Positions 18,315-28,990 of a stretch of 64,000 bases of DNA are shown piece by piece. This DNA is from Variovorax sp. Root411 (GTDB lineage: Bacteria; Pseudomonadota; Gammaproteobacteria; Burkholderiales; Burkholderiaceae_C), in assembly GCF_001425205.1 (NCBI RefSeq), contig NZ_LMDW01000016.1, forward strand, positions 62,001 to 126,000. The letters run 5' to 3'. Every line of letters starts with the position of its first letter. Positions within the stretch are counted from its first letter, which is position 1. Made by a program: the position numbers and the translations under genes. The notes under the pieces were generated by a model. It saw nothing but the letters and a program-made list of their open reading frames with translations, had not been told where the DNA came from and ran no database searches.

Positions 18315-19913
18315 TCAGCGCTTCTTCTTGGCCGGCGTGCCGCCGCGCTTTTCGCGCACCACCTGCTGCTTGCTGCTGGCAGGCACCTTGACGACATTGG
18401 CGCCTCGCGCCGAAGCCTTCACCGGTGCGCCGCGCTTCGCAGATGCCGCCACCGCGTGGCCACGCCCGACCGCCACGCCGGTGCCGGCGCGCGCCGCCAC
18501 CGTGGCGCGGATCGGCAGGTACACCACCACGCTGAAGCCGCGCTTGAAGGCGTGATTGGGCTTCACGTCGTTCCACTCGGCCACGTTGGCGGGCTTGAGG
18601 TTGTAGCGGCGCGCAATGCTGGCTACGCTGTCCGAGCGGCCGGCCTTCACCGTCGTGCGGTGCGTGATGATTTCGGGCTGGAAGCTCAGGTGGCCGCCGT
18701 CGGCCACCACGGCCGCCACATCTTCCTTCACGCGGGCGCCGCGCGGCACGATCAGCGTCGAGCCGGCCTTGATGAGCATGCGCGGCGGCACGTTGTTGAG
18801 GGCGCGCAGGTCGCTTTCGCTCATGCCGGAGCGCTGGGCCGCGTCAGCCACCGTCATGGTGCTGGGCACGACCCAGGCGGTCCAGCTGGCGTACTGGCCC
18901 TGCGAATAGGCATCGAAGTTGCGCTGGAACACGGCCGCGTTGTCCCACGGCAGCAGGATCTGCGGCGTGCCGGCTGCGATCAGCACCGGTTTGTGCGCGG
19001 CGGGGTTGAGCGCGCGGAAGTCTTCGAGCCGCACGTCGGCAAGCTTGGCGGCGAGTTCCACGTCGAGGTCGCGCGTGAGCGTGACGGTCTGGAAGTACGG
19101 GTGGTTGGCGATCAGCGGCAGCTCGGTGTTGAAGGCCTGCGGATTCGCCACGATGTTCTTCACAGCCTGCAGCTTGGGCACGTACATGCGCGTCTCGGCG
19201 GGCATGGTGAGGTCGCTGTAGGTGGTGGGCAGGCCCAGGCGCTGGTTCTTGGCGATGGCGCGGCTCACGCTGCCTTCACCCCAGTTGTAGGCGGCAAGGG
19301 CCAGTTGCCAGTCGCCGAACATGCCGTAGAGCTTCTGCAGGTAGTCGAGCGCGGCGCGGGTGGAGGCCAGCACGTCGCGGCGGTCGTCGCGGAAGATGTT
19401 CTGCTTCAGGTCGAAGTCGGTGCCGGTGGCCGGCATGAACTGCCACATGCCGGCAGCGCGCGCGCTGGAGATGGCCTGCGGGTTGAACGCGCTCTCGATG
19501 TAGGGCAGCAGCGCGAGTTCGGTCGGCATGTTGCGCCGTTCGAGCTCCTCGACGATGTGGAAGATGTACTTGTTCGAGCGCTCCGTCATGCGCTGGATGT
19601 AGTCGGGCCGGCTGGAATACCACTGCTCACGATCGCGCACCAGGTCGCTGTCGAGGTTGGGCATCTTGAAGCCACGGCGGATGCGGTCCCACATGTCGGC
19701 CGGCGGTGCGAGCGTGACCACGCTCTGCGAATGGGCCTGGCCGGTGGCGAGGGGCGAGAGAGAGTCGCGTGGGTAGATGGGTGCCGCACTGCCCGCGGCG
19801 CCGGTGCCGCCGGCCGAGGAAGAAGTGGAGGAGGAACTGTTGTTGTTGCTCGTGCCCGCGCAGCCCGCGAGCACCAGTGAACCTGCAAGGCAGGTGGCAG
19901 CGATCAGTTTCAT
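18315..19913 (-). CDS. mltD: Membrane-bound lytic murein transglycosylase D-like lipoprotein
   Basis: A 532-residue lipoprotein: [18 protein letters not shown]18 gives a clear lipobox. The SLT (goose-lysozyme-like) domain has the catalytic Glu140 in [11 protein letters not shown] and the [10 protein letters not shown] segment. Two LysM peptidoglycan-binding repeats follow (starting around [15 protein letters not shown] and [15 protein letters not shown]). A long Lys/Ala-rich basic tail ends AKKKR. It cleaves glycan strands to anhydromuropeptides at the outer membrane. The ATG at 19913 overlaps the gloB stop (ATGA), so it is chosen over one 18 bases upstream. The pairing with gloB is also seen in E. 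coli. Confidence 0.9.
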   Translation of the reverse strand: MKLIAATCLAGSLVLAGCAGTSNNNSSSSTSSSAGGTGAAGSAAPIYPRDSLSPLATGQAHSQSVVTLAPPADMWDRIRRGFKMPNLDSDLVRDREQWYSSRPDYIQRMTERSNKYIFHIVEELERRNMPTELALLPYIESAFNPQAISSARAAGMWQFMPATGTDFDLKQNIFRDDRRDVLASTRAALDYLQKLYGMFGDWQLALAAYNWGEGSVSRAIAKNQRLGLPTTYSDLTMPAETRMYVPKLQAVKNIVANPQAFNTELPLIANHPYFQTVTLTRDLDVELAAKLADVRLEDFRALNPAAHKPVLIAAGTPQILLPWDNAAVFQRNFDAYSQGQYASWTAWVVPSTMTVADAAQRSGMSESDLRALNNVPPRMLIKAGSTLIVPRGARVKEDVAAVVADGGHLSFQPEIITHRTTVKAGRSDSVASIARRYNLKPANVAEWNDVKPNHAFKRGFSVVVYLPIRATVAARAGTGVAVGRGHAVAASAKRGAPVKASARGANVVKVPASSKQQVVREKRGGTPAKKKR

Positions 19914-20698
19914 CGGAAGTCGTTTTTCCATTGGCGCAGTGCGGCGAACACGTCGGCCTCGGCTGCATCGGCAGCCAGCTCGGCGTGGGCACGCACCGCT
20001 CGAAGGACAGTGGCTTCGCGGCTGCGAAGAAAGGGGTTGACCTGGCGTTCGATTGCCAGTTGCGACGGCAGCGTGGGCTGCCCCTGCGCGCGCAGGCTTT
20101 CGCAGCGCGCGTTGTAGTGATCCAGTTCGGCGTTGCCCGGTTCCACCGCCTGGGCAAAACGCAGGTTAGAAAGTGTGTATTCGTGCGCACAGCAGACACG
20201 CGTGTCGCCCGGCAATGCGGCAAGCGCATCGAGCGAAGCCAGCATCTGCGCGGGCGTACCTTCGAACAGGCGCCCGCAGCCGCCGGAGAACAGCGTGTCG
20301 CCGCAGAACAGCAGCGGCGCATCGCCCCGCGCCGTTTGCGCCGCGGGCAGGAAGTACGCGATGTGGCCGGCCGTATGGCCCGGCACGTCGATGACCTCGA
20401 AGCGCAGGCCGAGCACCTCGGCAACGTCGCCTTGCGCCAGCGGCGTGAATGGCTCGGGAATGCGCTCGCGTGCCGGCCCCCACACGGGTGTGCCGGTGGC
20501 CTCGTGCAGCGCGGCCACGCCCCCCGTGTGATCGGGATGGTGGTGCGTGACTAGAATCGCGGCCAGCTGCAGCTTGTGGCGCGCCAGCGCATCGAACACC
20601 GGTTGGGCATCGCCCGGATCCACCACGATGGCGTGGGATCCGTCGTGCAGCATCCAGATGTAGTTGTCAGCGAAGGCGGGCAGCGGAACAAGGGTCAT
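19910..20698 (-). CDS. gloB: Hydroxyacylglutathione hydrolase (glyoxalase II)
   Basis: A 262-residue metallo-beta-lactamase-fold enzyme with the metal motif H52-x-H54-x-D56-H57 in [10 protein letters not shown]. The later [17 protein letters not shown] segment is the glyoxalase II signature. It hydrolyses S-lactoylglutathione to lactate in methylglyoxal detoxification. A TATAAT on the minus strand at 20709-20714 would place transcription start only a few bases before the ATG, suggesting a near-leaderless mRNA. The start codon overlaps that of the divergent methyltransferase. Confidence 0.95.
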   Translation of the reverse strand: MTLVPLPAFADNYIWMLHDGSHAIVVDPGDAQPVFDALARHKLQLAAILVTHHHPDHTGGVAALHEATGTPVWGPARERIPEPFTPLAQGDVAEVLGLRFEVIDVPGHTAGHIAYFLPAAQTARGDAPLLFCGDTLFSGGCGRLFEGTPAQMLASLDALAALPGDTRVCCAHEYTLSNLRFAQAVEPGNAELDHYNARCESLRAQGQPTLPSQLAIERQVNPFLRSREATVLRAVRAHAELAADAAEADVFAALRQWKNDFR

Positions 20699-21467
20699 GA
20701 GCGGTCAAATTATAGGTTTGCAGGATTGGTTCGCGACCCCCCCGGGGCGCTACCTTCTGGCTTGGGAGCAGGCCCAGTTCGATCAGGCGGTGGCCGACGT
20801 GTTCGGCTATCACGCGCTGCAGCTGGGTGCGGCCGAGGTCGACGGCTTGCGCGCCAACCGCATGCCGCACCGCTGGCTGGCGCTGGACGACCCCGCCCGC
20901 GGCGGCAGGGCGACGCTCCTGACCGACTTCGCGGCACTGCCGTTTGCAGCCAACAGCCTCGATCTGGTGGTGATGCCGCACGCGCTCGAACTGAGCCCCG
21001 ATCCGCACGCCACCCTGCGCGAGGTGGAGCGGGTGCTGGTGCCCGAGGGCCGCGTGGTGATCTGCGGGCTCAACCCGGCCAGCCTCTGGGGCATGCGGCA
21101 GCGCCGCGCACACCTCTATCGCCGGCTCGGCATCGGCGACCTGTACTTGCCCGAAGGCGGGGAGTTCATCGGCTACTGGCGCATGCGCGACTGGCTGCGG
21201 CTCCTGAGCTTCGAGGTGGAGTCGGGTCGCTTCGGTATCTACCGGCCTGCGGTGCGCAGCGAGGCCTGGCTGGAGCGCTCGCGCTGGATGGATGCCGCCG
21301 GCGAGCGCTGGTGGCCGATCTTCGGCGCAGCCTACTTTTTAGTCGCCGTGAAGCGGGTGCGCGGCATGCGCCTGCTGAGCGCCGAGTGGCGCCGCTCGGG
21401 CGCCCGCGCCACGGCGCCGGTGCCCATCGCGGGCAAGGTGCACCGCAACGAGGTCGGCAAGAATTGA
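20697..21467 (+). CDS. Class I SAM-dependent methyltransferase (Methyltransf_11-like)
   Basis: From the ATG at 20697 the protein has 256 residues. The SAM-fold pieces seen are [26 protein letters not shown], the usual motif IV region, and [21 protein letters not shown], the usual motif V/VI region. The glycine-rich motif I is poorly conserved. Similar genes sit next to gloB and rnhA in many proteobacteria, but the substrate is unknown. An ATG at 20664 is possible but lies inside gloB and lacks a ribosome binding site; an AAGGG precedes 20697. rnhA follows 42 bases later. Confidence 0.78.
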   Translation: MSGQIIGLQDWFATPPGRYLLAWEQAQFDQAVADVFGYHALQLGAAEVDGLRANRMPHRWLALDDPARGGRATLLTDFAALPFAANSLDLVVMPHALELSPDPHATLREVERVLVPEGRVVICGLNPASLWGMRQRRAHLYRRLGIGDLYLPEGGEFIGYWRMRDWLRLLSFEVESGRFGIYRPAVRSEAWLERSRWMDAAGERWWPIFGAAYFLVAVKRVRGMRLLSAEWRRSGARATAPVPIAGKVHRNEVGKN

Positions 21468-21509
21468 GAATGGACGAAAACGAATGATGATGAAGAAGGA
21501 AAAGCCGGT

Positions 21510-21959
21510 TTGAACGAAGTCGTGATCTACACCGATGGCGCATGCAAGGGAAACCCCGGCCCTGGCGGCTGGGGCGCGTGGCTCAAGTCGGGCTCCACCG
21601 AGAAAGACCTGTTCGGCGGTGAACTCGACACCACCAACAATCGCATGGAGCTGACCGCCGTCATCGAAGGCCTGGCTGCGCTCAAGCGGCCCTGCAAGGT
21701 GCTGCTTTACCTCGACAGCCAGTACGTGCGCAAGGGCATCACCGAGTGGATCCGCGGCTGGAAGGCCAAGGGCTGGATGACCGCGAGCAAGCAGCCGGTG
21801 AAGAACGTCGAACTCTGGCAGCGGCTCGACAAGCTGGTGAGCGAGGGCGGCCACCAGATCGAGTGGCGCTGGGTCAAGGGCCACTCGGGCGACCCGGGCA
21901 ACGAGCGCGCCGACATGCTGGCCAACAAGGGCGTGGACAAGGCGCTCGGACGGATCTGA
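21510..21959 (+). CDS. rnhA: Ribonuclease HI
   Basis: A 149-residue enzyme of standard length with all catalytic acids: Asp9 (YTDGACKGN), Glu47 (NRMEL), Asp69 (LDSQYV) and Asp135, plus His125. It removes RNA from RNA-DNA hybrids. The start is a TTG at 21510, preceded by a purine-rich AAGAAGGAAAAG. Three ATG codons at 21484, 21487 and 21490 are all out of frame, so TTG is the only sensible start. Confidence 0.95.
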   Translation: MNEVVIYTDGACKGNPGPGGWGAWLKSGSTEKDLFGGELDTTNNRMELTAVIEGLAALKRPCKVLLYLDSQYVRKGITEWIRGWKAKGWMTASKQPVKNVELWQRLDKLVSEGGHQIEWRWVKGHSGDPGNERADMLANKGVDKALGRI

Positions 21960-21972
21960 GCGCAGCGGCGGG

Positions 21973-23286
21973 CTAGATCGCGCCGTCGAACATCATCACG
22001 TCTACCTCTTCGCCCGCGGCGATGCTGCCCTGGCCGTGATGCAGCACCACGAGCCCGTTGGCTTCGACCATCGAGCTGAGCACCCCTGAGCCCTGGTGGC
22101 TCGCGACGCACACCTCAGGCAACGCGCCCGGCACGGTCTTCACGAAGCCGCGCTGGTACTCGGTGCGGCCCGGTTTCTTGCGGATCGGGCCCGTGCTGCG
22201 CGCGCGCAGAAGCGGCGGCGGCGCGGCTGCCGCGTCATGGCAACCCATCATGCGCAGCAGCGCCGGCCGCACGAAGGCCAGGAAGGTCACCATCACGGCC
22301 ACCGGATTGCCCGGCAGGCCGAACAGCACCGCCGGCTGCGGCGACGCCTCGCGCGGGATCAGCCCCACCGCCAGCGGCCGGCCCGGGCGCATGGCCACGC
22401 GCCAGAACGCCATGTCGCCCAGCTGCTGCATCACGTCGCGCGTGTGGTCGGCCGCACCGGCGCTGACGCCGCCGCTGGTGACGATGGCATCGGCCTCGCG
22501 CGCGGCGCGCCGCAGCGCGGCGGCGAGCGTGGCCGGATCGTCGCGCACCAGGCCGAGGTCGATCACCTCGCAACCGAGCCGCGCGAGCAGGCCGAACACG
22601 GTGTAGCGGTTGCTGTCGTACACGGCGCCTTCGCGTGGCGCGTCGCCGAGGCTCAGGATCTCGTCGCCGGTCGAGAAGTAGGCCACCCGCAGCCGCCGCA
22701 GCGCAGGCACGCCCTGCAGGCCGAGGCTCGCGACCATGCCGAGCGCGGCGGGCGACAGGCGTTCGCCCTTGCGCAGCGCGGGCTGGCCCTGCATCAGGTC
22801 TTCGCCCGCAAGGCGGCGGTTGTCGCCACGGCGCAGCACCCTGGCCGGAAAGCACACGCGGTCGCCGTCGACCTTGCAGAACTCCTGCGGCACGACGGTG
22901 TCGAGGCCCGCCGGCATCATGGCGCCGGTCATGATGCGCACCGCATCGTCCGGGCCCAGCGCGCCGCGCCAGGCGGCCCCGGCCAGCGCCGTTCCCGCCA
23001 CGCGCAGCGTGACCGAGACGTCGATGGGCGCGTCCTGGGGCAGCACCGCGCCGTCGAAGGCGTAGCCGTCCATGGCGGAGTTGTCGTGCGGCGGCACGCT
23101 GATAGGCGAGACGATGTCTTCGGCCAGCACGCGGCCGAGGGCTTCGAGCAAGGAGACGCTCTCGCGTTGCGTGACGACGGCCGAGGCCGTCAGTTGCGCG
23201 AGAAAGGCGTGGACGGCCTCGACGCTCAGGTCGATGGCGGCGTCGTAGCCCGAAAGGGCGGAGGCAATGTCTGCGATGCGGCTCAT
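21973..23286 (-). CDS. moeA: Molybdopterin molybdenumtransferase MoeA
   Basis: A 437-residue protein of normal MoeA length. Recognisable blocks are [29 protein letters not shown]-like sequence (here [15 protein letters not shown]), the MoCF-like [16 protein letters not shown] and [14 protein letters not shown]. It inserts molybdate into adenylylated molybdopterin to give active cofactor. The start at 23286 overlaps the mobA stop (ATGA), so a longer upstream frame is rejected. It is the last gene of moaA-mobA-moeA. Confidence 0.95.
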   Translation of the reverse strand: MSRIADIASALSGYDAAIDLSVEAVHAFLAQLTASAVVTQRESVSLLEALGRVLAEDIVSPISVPPHDNSAMDGYAFDGAVLPQDAPIDVSVTLRVAGTALAGAAWRGALGPDDAVRIMTGAMMPAGLDTVVPQEFCKVDGDRVCFPARVLRRGDNRRLAGEDLMQGQPALRKGERLSPAALGMVASLGLQGVPALRRLRVAYFSTGDEILSLGDAPREGAVYDSNRYTVFGLLARLGCEVIDLGLVRDDPATLAAALRRAAREADAIVTSGGVSAGAADHTRDVMQQLGDMAFWRVAMRPGRPLAVGLIPREASPQPAVLFGLPGNPVAVMVTFLAFVRPALLRMMGCHDAAAAPPPLLRARSTGPIRKKPGRTEYQRGFVKTVPGALPEVCVASHQGSGVLSSMVEANGLVVLHHGQGSIAAGEEVDVMMFDGAI

Positions 23287-23936
23287 CGGTTTTCGAGGGC
23301 GTGCAGTTCGGCCAGGGTGTTCGCGTTGAAGAAAGCGTCGGGCGCGTCGCCGGGGCGGTTGAAGGGCACGTGCACTGTGCGGTGCTGCGCGGTCCACGCG
23401 TGGACCTTGCGGCCGCCGGCTTCGGTGTAGCGCTGCAGGCTCTCGCGCAGGTCGGCGCGCAGCAGGCAGAAGACGGGTTGGAGGCGCAGCACCGCCTCGC
23501 CTTCGGAGATTTCGGGGGCGTTGACCATCGCGATCTCTGCATCATCGGCGGCCACCGCTTCGGCGAGCCGGGCGGCGAGGTCTGGCGGAAACAGCGGTGT
23601 GTCGCAAGGCACGGTCAACAGCCAGGGTGTCGTGCAGTGCTCCAACCCGGTGAGAAAGCCCGCGAGCGGCCCCGGATAGTCCGCGAGGCTGTCGGGCCAC
23701 ACCGGCACGCCGAAGGCTTCGTAGTCGGCGAGGTTGCGGTTGGCATTGACGATGAGCTGGCCGACCTGCGACCCCAGCCGCCGTATCGCATGCAGAGCCA
23801 GCGGCTCGCCGTTGAAAAGCTGCAGCCCCTTGTCGACCCCGCCCATGCGAGAGCCGCGTCCGCCGGCCAGCAGAAGCCCCGTGATGTCGACGGGCGCGAT
23901 GAAGGCGTGCGCGGGCATGGCGACCGCCTGCGTCAT
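23283..23936 (-). CDS. mobA: Molybdenum cofactor guanylyltransferase MobA
   Basis: A 217-residue nucleotidyltransferase with the N-terminal motif [18 protein letters not shown] (from residue 21) and the DTPLFP metal-site segment. It attaches GMP to the molybdenum cofactor to give the guanine dinucleotide form used by many bacterial enzymes. The ATG at 23936 overlaps the moaA stop, and its own stop overlaps moeA, so all three are translationally coupled. Confidence 0.93.
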   Translation of the reverse strand: MTQAVAMPAHAFIAPVDITGLLLAGGRGSRMGGVDKGLQLFNGEPLALHAIRRLGSQVGQLIVNANRNLADYEAFGVPVWPDSLADYPGPLAGFLTGLEHCTTPWLLTVPCDTPLFPPDLAARLAEAVAADDAEIAMVNAPEISEGEAVLRLQPVFCLLRADLRESLQRYTEAGGRKVHAWTAQHRTVHVPFNRPGDAPDAFFNANTLAELHALENR

Positions 23937-25084
23937 CCGCCGATGTAGCTCATCTCGACGCGGCGCGGGGCTTTGCCGCCGGCATCGCCGCTGTCGTTGT
24001 CGGGCCCGCGCAGGGCGCGCAGCTCGGAATACCGATCGGCGCGGCCCTGCCAGATGTGGCCGATGGCCGAGGCGATGTCGTCGTCGCTCGCGGTGCCGCG
24101 CAGCAGCGGGCGCAGGTCATGGCCGGCGCTGGCGAAGAGGCAGAGGTACAGCTTGCCTTCGGTCGACAAGCGTGCGCGGCTGCAGTCGTGGCAGAAGGCC
24201 TGCGTCACGCTGCTGATCACGCCGACCTCGCCCCCGCCGTCGGCATAGGCCCAGCGCTGGGCGGTCTCGCCGGGCGTGGCGGCTTCCAGCGGTACCAGCG
24301 GGAATTCGGCATGGATGCGAGCGATGACGTCGGCCGAGGGCAGCACCTCGTCCATGCGCCAGCCGTTGGTGGCGCCCACGTCCATGTATTCGATGAAGCG
24401 CAGCACCACCTTGCCGCCGAGGTGCGTGCGGAAGTAGCGAGCCATCGGCAGTATTTCCTGCTCGTTGGTACCGCGCTTGACGACCATGTTGACCTTGATG
24501 GGACCGAGGCCGGCGGCCAGCGCCGCGTCGATGCCGGCCAGCACGTCGGCCACCGGAAAGTCGACGTCGTTCATGTGGCGGAACACGGCGTCGTCGAGGC
24601 TGTCCAGGCTCACGGTCACGCGCTGCAGGCCTGCGGCCCGGAGCCCGGAGGCCTTGCGCGCGAGCAACGAGCCGTTGGTGGTGAGCGTCAGCGCCAGCGG
24701 CTCGCCGGCGGGCGAGCGGATCGCGGCGAGTTGTTCGATGAGGCCTTCGATGTTCTTGCGCAGCAGCGGCTCGCCGCCGGTCAGGCGGATCTTGCGCACG
24801 CCGTGCGCGGCGAACAGGCGGGCCAGCCGCGTCATCTCTTCAAAGCTCAGCAGCGCGCTGTGCGGCAGGTACTTGTAGTCCTTGTCGAACACGTCCTTCG
24901 GCATGCAGTAGCTGCAGCGGAAGTTGCAGCGGTCGGTCACGCTGATGCGCAGGTCGGTCATGGGCCGGCCCAGGCGGTCGAGCAGCACCCCCGTGGCGGG
25001 CACGGCGACGTCCGGCACGGCCACGGCGGGGCGTGCGCGGCCGATCGTGGAGATCGGAATGACGGTATTGCTGCTGTTTTTCAT
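23933..25084 (-). CDS. moaA: GTP 3',8-cyclase MoaA
   Basis: A 383-residue radical SAM enzyme. The N-terminal cluster is C53-x3-C57-x2-C60 (CNFRCSYC). The C-terminal second cluster is in [10 protein letters not shown]...LYLC, and the protein ends in the required Gly-Gly (SYIGG). It makes the first intermediate of molybdopterin from GTP. The N-terminus to about residue 35 is longer than usual. The start at 25084 (MKNSSNT) is more plausible than upstream ATGs. It heads the moaA-mobA-moeA operon. Bases 25085-25221 upstream hold no recognised feature. Confidence 0.95.
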   Translation of the reverse strand: MKNSSNTVIPISTIGRARPAVAVPDVAVPATGVLLDRLGRPMTDLRISVTDRCNFRCSYCMPKDVFDKDYKYLPHSALLSFEEMTRLARLFAAHGVRKIRLTGGEPLLRKNIEGLIEQLAAIRSPAGEPLALTLTTNGSLLARKASGLRAAGLQRVTVSLDSLDDAVFRHMNDVDFPVADVLAGIDAALAAGLGPIKVNMVVKRGTNEQEILPMARYFRTHLGGKVVLRFIEYMDVGATNGWRMDEVLPSADVIARIHAEFPLVPLEAATPGETAQRWAYADGGGEVGVISSVTQAFCHDCSRARLSTEGKLYLCLFASAGHDLRPLLRGTASDDDIASAIGHIWQGRADRYSELRALRGPDNDSGDAGGKAPRRVEMSYIGG

Positions 25085-25221
25085 GAAGCGGGTCCGATTT
25101 TGCGCCACGGCCCAAGGGCCTGTGAACCTCAGGCTACTTGATCGCCGCCGCACAAACCATGTCCCAGGTCAATGTTCTGCAAAGCGTTTTGTACTTGGGC
25201 GGCTGCTGGCCGGCCTTGGCC

Positions 25222-26655
25222 TCAGCCGTGCTTGACGGCGACAGTCTTGAGCGTGGTGAATCCGTAGAGGGCCTCGAAACCCTTCTCGCGGCCGTAGCCC
25301 GAGGATTTCACGCCACCGAACGGCAGCTCGACCCCGCCGCCCGCGCCATAGTTGTTGATGAACACCTGGCCGCTCCTCACGCGCCTGGCCATGCGGAACT
25401 GGCGCGATCCGTCGGTGGTCCACACGCCGGCGACCAGGCCGAACTGCGTGGCGTTGGCAAGCGCCACGGCTTCGTCTTCGTCGGCGAAGGCCATGGCTGC
25501 CAGCACCGGGCCGAACACCTCTTCCTGTGCGAGCCGGTGATTCACCGGCACGTCGCGCAGCAGGGTGGGCGCCTGGTAGAAGCCGGTCTCGGGCGCTTCG
25601 TCGACCACGATGCCTTGCGCCACCATCGGGATGCCGGCATGCTGCGCATCGCTCAAGAAGTCCCATACGCGCTGCTGCTGCGTCTGGCGGATCAGCGGGC
25701 CCACGTCGAGGTCCATGGCCGCGGGACCGACGCGCAGCGCCTCGAAGGCATGGCCCAGGCGCTCCAGCAGCGGTTCGTAGATGTCGCGCTGGATCAGCAC
25801 CCGCGAGCCGGCCGAGCAGGTCTGCCCGGCGTTCTGCACGATGGCATTGATGACCACGGGAATGGCCGCGTCCAGGTCGGCGTCCGCAAAGATGATCTGC
25901 GGACTCTTGCCGCCCAGCTCCAGCGTGACCGGGCAGTGCCGCTCGGCCGCCACCTGCTGGATCAGCGTGCCGATCTTCGGGCTGCCGGTGAAGCTGATGT
26001 GGTCGATGCCCTCGTGACGAGCGAGCGCGTCCCCCACTTCATGGCCGTAGCCCGCCACGATATTGAGCGCGCCGGCCGGAAAGCCGACTTCGGCCGCGAG
26101 TTGCGCCACGCGGATCAGCGAGAGGCAGGCGTCTTCGGCCGGCTTCACCACGCACACGTTGCCGGCCGCCAGGGCGCCGCCCACGCTTCGCCCGAAGATC
26201 TGCATCGGGTAGTTCCACGGAATGATGTGGCCGGTGACGCCATGCGGCTCGCGCCAGGTGAAGACGCTGTAGCCGTCCTGGTAGGGGATGGTCTCGCCGT
26301 GCAGCTTGTCGCAGGCGCCGGCATAGAACTCGAAATAGCGCACCAGCGCCACGGCGTCGGCGCGCGCCTGCTTCACGGGCTTGCCGCAGTCGCGCTGCTC
26401 GATCAGCGCGAGCTCGTCGACGTGCTCGGCGATCTTCTGCGAGAGCTTGTAGAGCAGGCGGCTACGGTCGGCCGCGCTGACCTTATGCCAGACGCCCTCG
26501 AAGCAGTCGCGTGCGGCGCGCACGGCGGAGTCGATATCGGCCGCGTTGCTGCGCTGGATTTCGTCGAAAACCTGGCCGTCGGAAGGGTCGATGACGGGCA
26601 GGGTGCGGCCGGAAGAGGACGGGACGTGCGCGTTGGCGATGTAGTTGAGCTGCAT
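25222..26655 (-). CDS. Aldehyde dehydrogenase family protein
   Basis: A 477-residue NAD(P)-dependent dehydrogenase. It has the FTGSPKIG cofactor loop, catalytic Glu246 in LELGGKSPQ and the catalytic Cys280 in NAGQTCSAGSRVL, so it should be active. The N-terminus MQLNYIANAHV favours the start at 26655 over an ATG 33 bases upstream. The aldehyde substrate cannot be judged; the gene is not inside a clear catabolic operon. The peroxiredoxin gene ends 54 bases upstream on the same strand. Confidence 0.87.
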   Translation of the reverse strand: MQLNYIANAHVPSSSGRTLPVIDPSDGQVFDEIQRSNAADIDSAVRAARDCFEGVWHKVSAADRSRLLYKLSQKIAEHVDELALIEQRDCGKPVKQARADAVALVRYFEFYAGACDKLHGETIPYQDGYSVFTWREPHGVTGHIIPWNYPMQIFGRSVGGALAAGNVCVVKPAEDACLSLIRVAQLAAEVGFPAGALNIVAGYGHEVGDALARHEGIDHISFTGSPKIGTLIQQVAAERHCPVTLELGGKSPQIIFADADLDAAIPVVINAIVQNAGQTCSAGSRVLIQRDIYEPLLERLGHAFEALRVGPAAMDLDVGPLIRQTQQQRVWDFLSDAQHAGIPMVAQGIVVDEAPETGFYQAPTLLRDVPVNHRLAQEEVFGPVLAAMAFADEDEAVALANATQFGLVAGVWTTDGSRQFRMARRVRSGQVFINNYGAGGGVELPFGGVKSSGYGREKGFEALYGFTTLKTVAVKHG

Positions 26656-26708
26656 GGGCGGATTTTGCGCGAAGCGCGCGAATCCCATGGCCCTGCGGCC
26701 CGCAATCC

Positions 26709-27263
26709 TTACTTGGCCGCGCCGGCCTTCGGCAGCGCCTTCACCGCATTCAGCGTGCGCTCCACATGCTTGTCCGGATTCAGATTCTGGTAGTAGTAGG
26801 CGACCTTGCCGTCCGGCGAGATCACGTACGACAGGCGGTTGGCGAAGTCGGGCCGCGTCTGCATCAGCGCGTCGAAACCCTGGATCACGGTCTTGCCCTC
26901 GTCCGACGCCACCGGAAAGCGGCTCTGGCAGGACTTGACCGAGAACTTCGACAAGGTGCCGATGTCGTCCGCCGAAACGCCGATCACGCTGGCGCCCAGT
27001 GCGGCGAACTGGTCCACGGCTTCGGCGAAGGCGTGGGCCTCGATCGAGCAGTCGTTGGAATCGGCCGCCGGAAAGAAGTACAACACCACCGGCCCCTTGG
27101 CGAGCGCGTCGGCCAGCGAATAGCGGAAGGTCTTGCCGCCCAGGGCGGCGTTGGCGGTGAACTTCGGCACGGGGTCGCCGATGTCCAGGGCGGCCCAGGC
27201 GGGATGCGCCAGGGCTGAAAAAACCGTCATCCAGGCGATGCGATGGAGGTGCGAACGGGCCAT
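26709..27263 (-). CDS. Exported peroxiredoxin (AhpC/TSA, BCP-like)
   Basis: A 184-residue protein. A signal peptide (MARSHLHRIAWMTVFSALAH, cleavage after AWA) suggests it acts in the periplasm. The thioredoxin-fold peroxiredoxin core is visible in LYFFPAADSNDC72SIEAHAF; Cys72 matches the peroxidatic cysteine. The usual TPGCT context is replaced by SNDCS, and the only other cysteine (Cys112) lies well downstream, so the resolving mechanism is unclear. A GGAG precedes the ATG at 27263. It is divergent from the phospholipase D-like gene. Confidence 0.83.
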   Translation of the reverse strand: MARSHLHRIAWMTVFSALAHPAWAALDIGDPVPKFTANAALGGKTFRYSLADALAKGPVVLYFFPAADSNDCSIEAHAFAEAVDQFAALGASVIGVSADDIGTLSKFSVKSCQSRFPVASDEGKTVIQGFDALMQTRPDFANRLSYVISPDGKVAYYYQNLNPDKHVERTLNAVKALPKAGAAK

Positions 27264-27406
27264 GATGTAACTCCGCAGCGATGTGGATCGAATTCTAGGC
27301 CGGGCATCGCCAAAAGGGGCCCTTGAAACCGGTGCAGGCCGGCCCGCGTATTGAGCAGAACAATTGAAGAAACGACGGGGAAGAAACACGCCATGGAAGC
27401 ACCATC

Positions 27407-28981
27407 ATGAACGCCTGCCTCTCGCTCCTGCGCCTCGCGCTCGCCGGCGCCCTGATCGCGGCGCTCGGCGCCTGCGGTTCGCTTCCGCCGGCGCGGGAAC
27501 GGCCCGCGGAATTTGCCACCTCTGCCGACTCGTCGACCATGCTCGCGAAGATCGCCGCCGCGTCCACGCCGCCCGGCGAGCACTCGGGCTTCAGGCTGAT
27601 GCCGCTGGGCGTGTACTCGCTCGACGCACGCATCCAGCTGGCCCAGCGGGCCCAGCGTTCGCTGGTGGTGCAGTATTACCAGCTCGAGAACGACGCCGTC
27701 GGCCGACTGCTGCTGCGCACGCTGCGCGAGGCGGCGATGCGCGGCGTGAAGGTGCGGGTGCTGGTGGACGACCTGTACACCGTCAAGAGCCAGCAGTTGC
27801 TGCTGGCACTGTCCGAGACGCCCAATGTCGACGTGCGCCTGTTCAACCCGTTCTGCTGCGGGCGCAACGGCTTCCTGTCGCGCTTCGCGGCGTCGCCGTG
27901 GGAGATTTCGCGGCTCAACCACCGCATGCACAACAAGCTCTTCATTGCCGATGGCGTGATGGCGGTGGTGGGCGGGCGCAACATCGCCGAAGAGTATTTC
28001 GTGCTCAGCGAGGCGCAGAACTTCATCGACATGGACGCGCTGGTGATCGGCAAGGTGGTGCCGCAGCTCGAATCGATCTTCGACGCCTACTGGAACAGCG
28101 TGCAGGTCTGGCCGATTGCCGACATCGTCACGGGCGAGGGTGGCCGCAAGCCGAACGGCGCCGATTTCGACAGCTGGGTGGGCATGGCCGCACCGCCGCC
28201 GAAGATCGTGCTGCCGCCGTCCGACGTCCTCGGCTACGGGCCCATTGCCGAGGAGCTCGACGGCGGCCGCATGGGCCTGCTGTGGGGCGAGGCCCGCGCC
28301 ATCGCCGACCCGCCCACCAAGCCCGCGACCATGTCCGCCGACCAGGCCATCGCCACCAGTGTGACGATGAAGGTCTGGGCGCTGCTGCTCGACGCCAAGA
28401 CCGAGGTTGACCTGACCTCGCCGTACCTGGTGCCGGGCGAGCGCGGCATGGAGGCTTTCGAGGACCTGGCCAGGCGCAAGGTCAAGCTCACGCTGCTGAC
28501 CAATTCTCTGGCCGCCAACGACGAGCCGCTGGTGCACACCGGCTATGCGCGCTATCGCCAGCGGCTGCTCGAAAGCGGCGCCGACCTCTACGAACTGAGC
28601 CCGCAGCGCACCAGCGCGGGTGAGCGCTTCGGCATGTTCGGCAAGTCGCTCGGCCGGCTGCATGCCAAGACCGCTGCGATCGACAAGACACGCATCTTCA
28701 TCGGCTCGATGAACCTGGACCCGCGCTCGGCCAGCCAGAATACCGAGATGGGCGTGGTGGTCGACAGCCCGCAATTGGCGCGCGAGATGCTGCGCGTCAT
28801 CAACATCAGCAAGCTGCAGAACTCCTACCGGCTGCGGCTGGCCAAGGGCACCGGCACGCTGGAGTGGCTGACGAGCGATGGCGAGAAGGAAATGATCCTG
28901 ACCTCGGAGCCCGAGTCGGGCTTCTTCCAGCGCTTCTACAACATGCTCATCGCGCCGATCGTTCCCGAGATGCTGTTGTAG
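27407..28981 (+). CDS. Phospholipase D-family lipoprotein, cardiolipin synthase C-like
   Basis: A 524-residue protein with a lipoprotein signal (ALIAALGAC23). Two HKD phosphatidyltransferase motifs are intact: H175-N-K177-x4-D182 and H419-A-K421-x4-D426, each followed by the expected GGRN or GSMN segment. The layout (LPLGVYSLDAR-type start, NPFCCGRN insertion) resembles ClsC/YmdC, which makes cardiolipin from phosphatidylglycerol and phosphatidylethanolamine; other phospholipase D activities are possible. The next gene begins 9 bases after its stop, so it looks like the first gene of the lipid-related operon running to 33501. Confidence 0.87.
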   Translation: MNACLSLLRLALAGALIAALGACGSLPPARERPAEFATSADSSTMLAKIAAASTPPGEHSGFRLMPLGVYSLDARIQLAQRAQRSLVVQYYQLENDAVGRLLLRTLREAAMRGVKVRVLVDDLYTVKSQQLLLALSETPNVDVRLFNPFCCGRNGFLSRFAASPWEISRLNHRMHNKLFIADGVMAVVGGRNIAEEYFVLSEAQNFIDMDALVIGKVVPQLESIFDAYWNSVQVWPIADIVTGEGGRKPNGADFDSWVGMAAPPPKIVLPPSDVLGYGPIAEELDGGRMGLLWGEARAIADPPTKPATMSADQAIATSVTMKVWALLLDAKTEVDLTSPYLVPGERGMEAFEDLARRKVKLTLLTNSLAANDEPLVHTGYARYRQRLLESGADLYELSPQRTSAGERFGMFGKSLGRLHAKTAAIDKTRIFIGSMNLDPRSASQNTEMGVVVDSPQLAREMLRVINISKLQNSYRLRLAKGTGTLEWLTSDGEKEMILTSEPESGFFQRFYNMLIAPIVPEMLL

Positions 28982-28990
28982 CCTCGGGGG

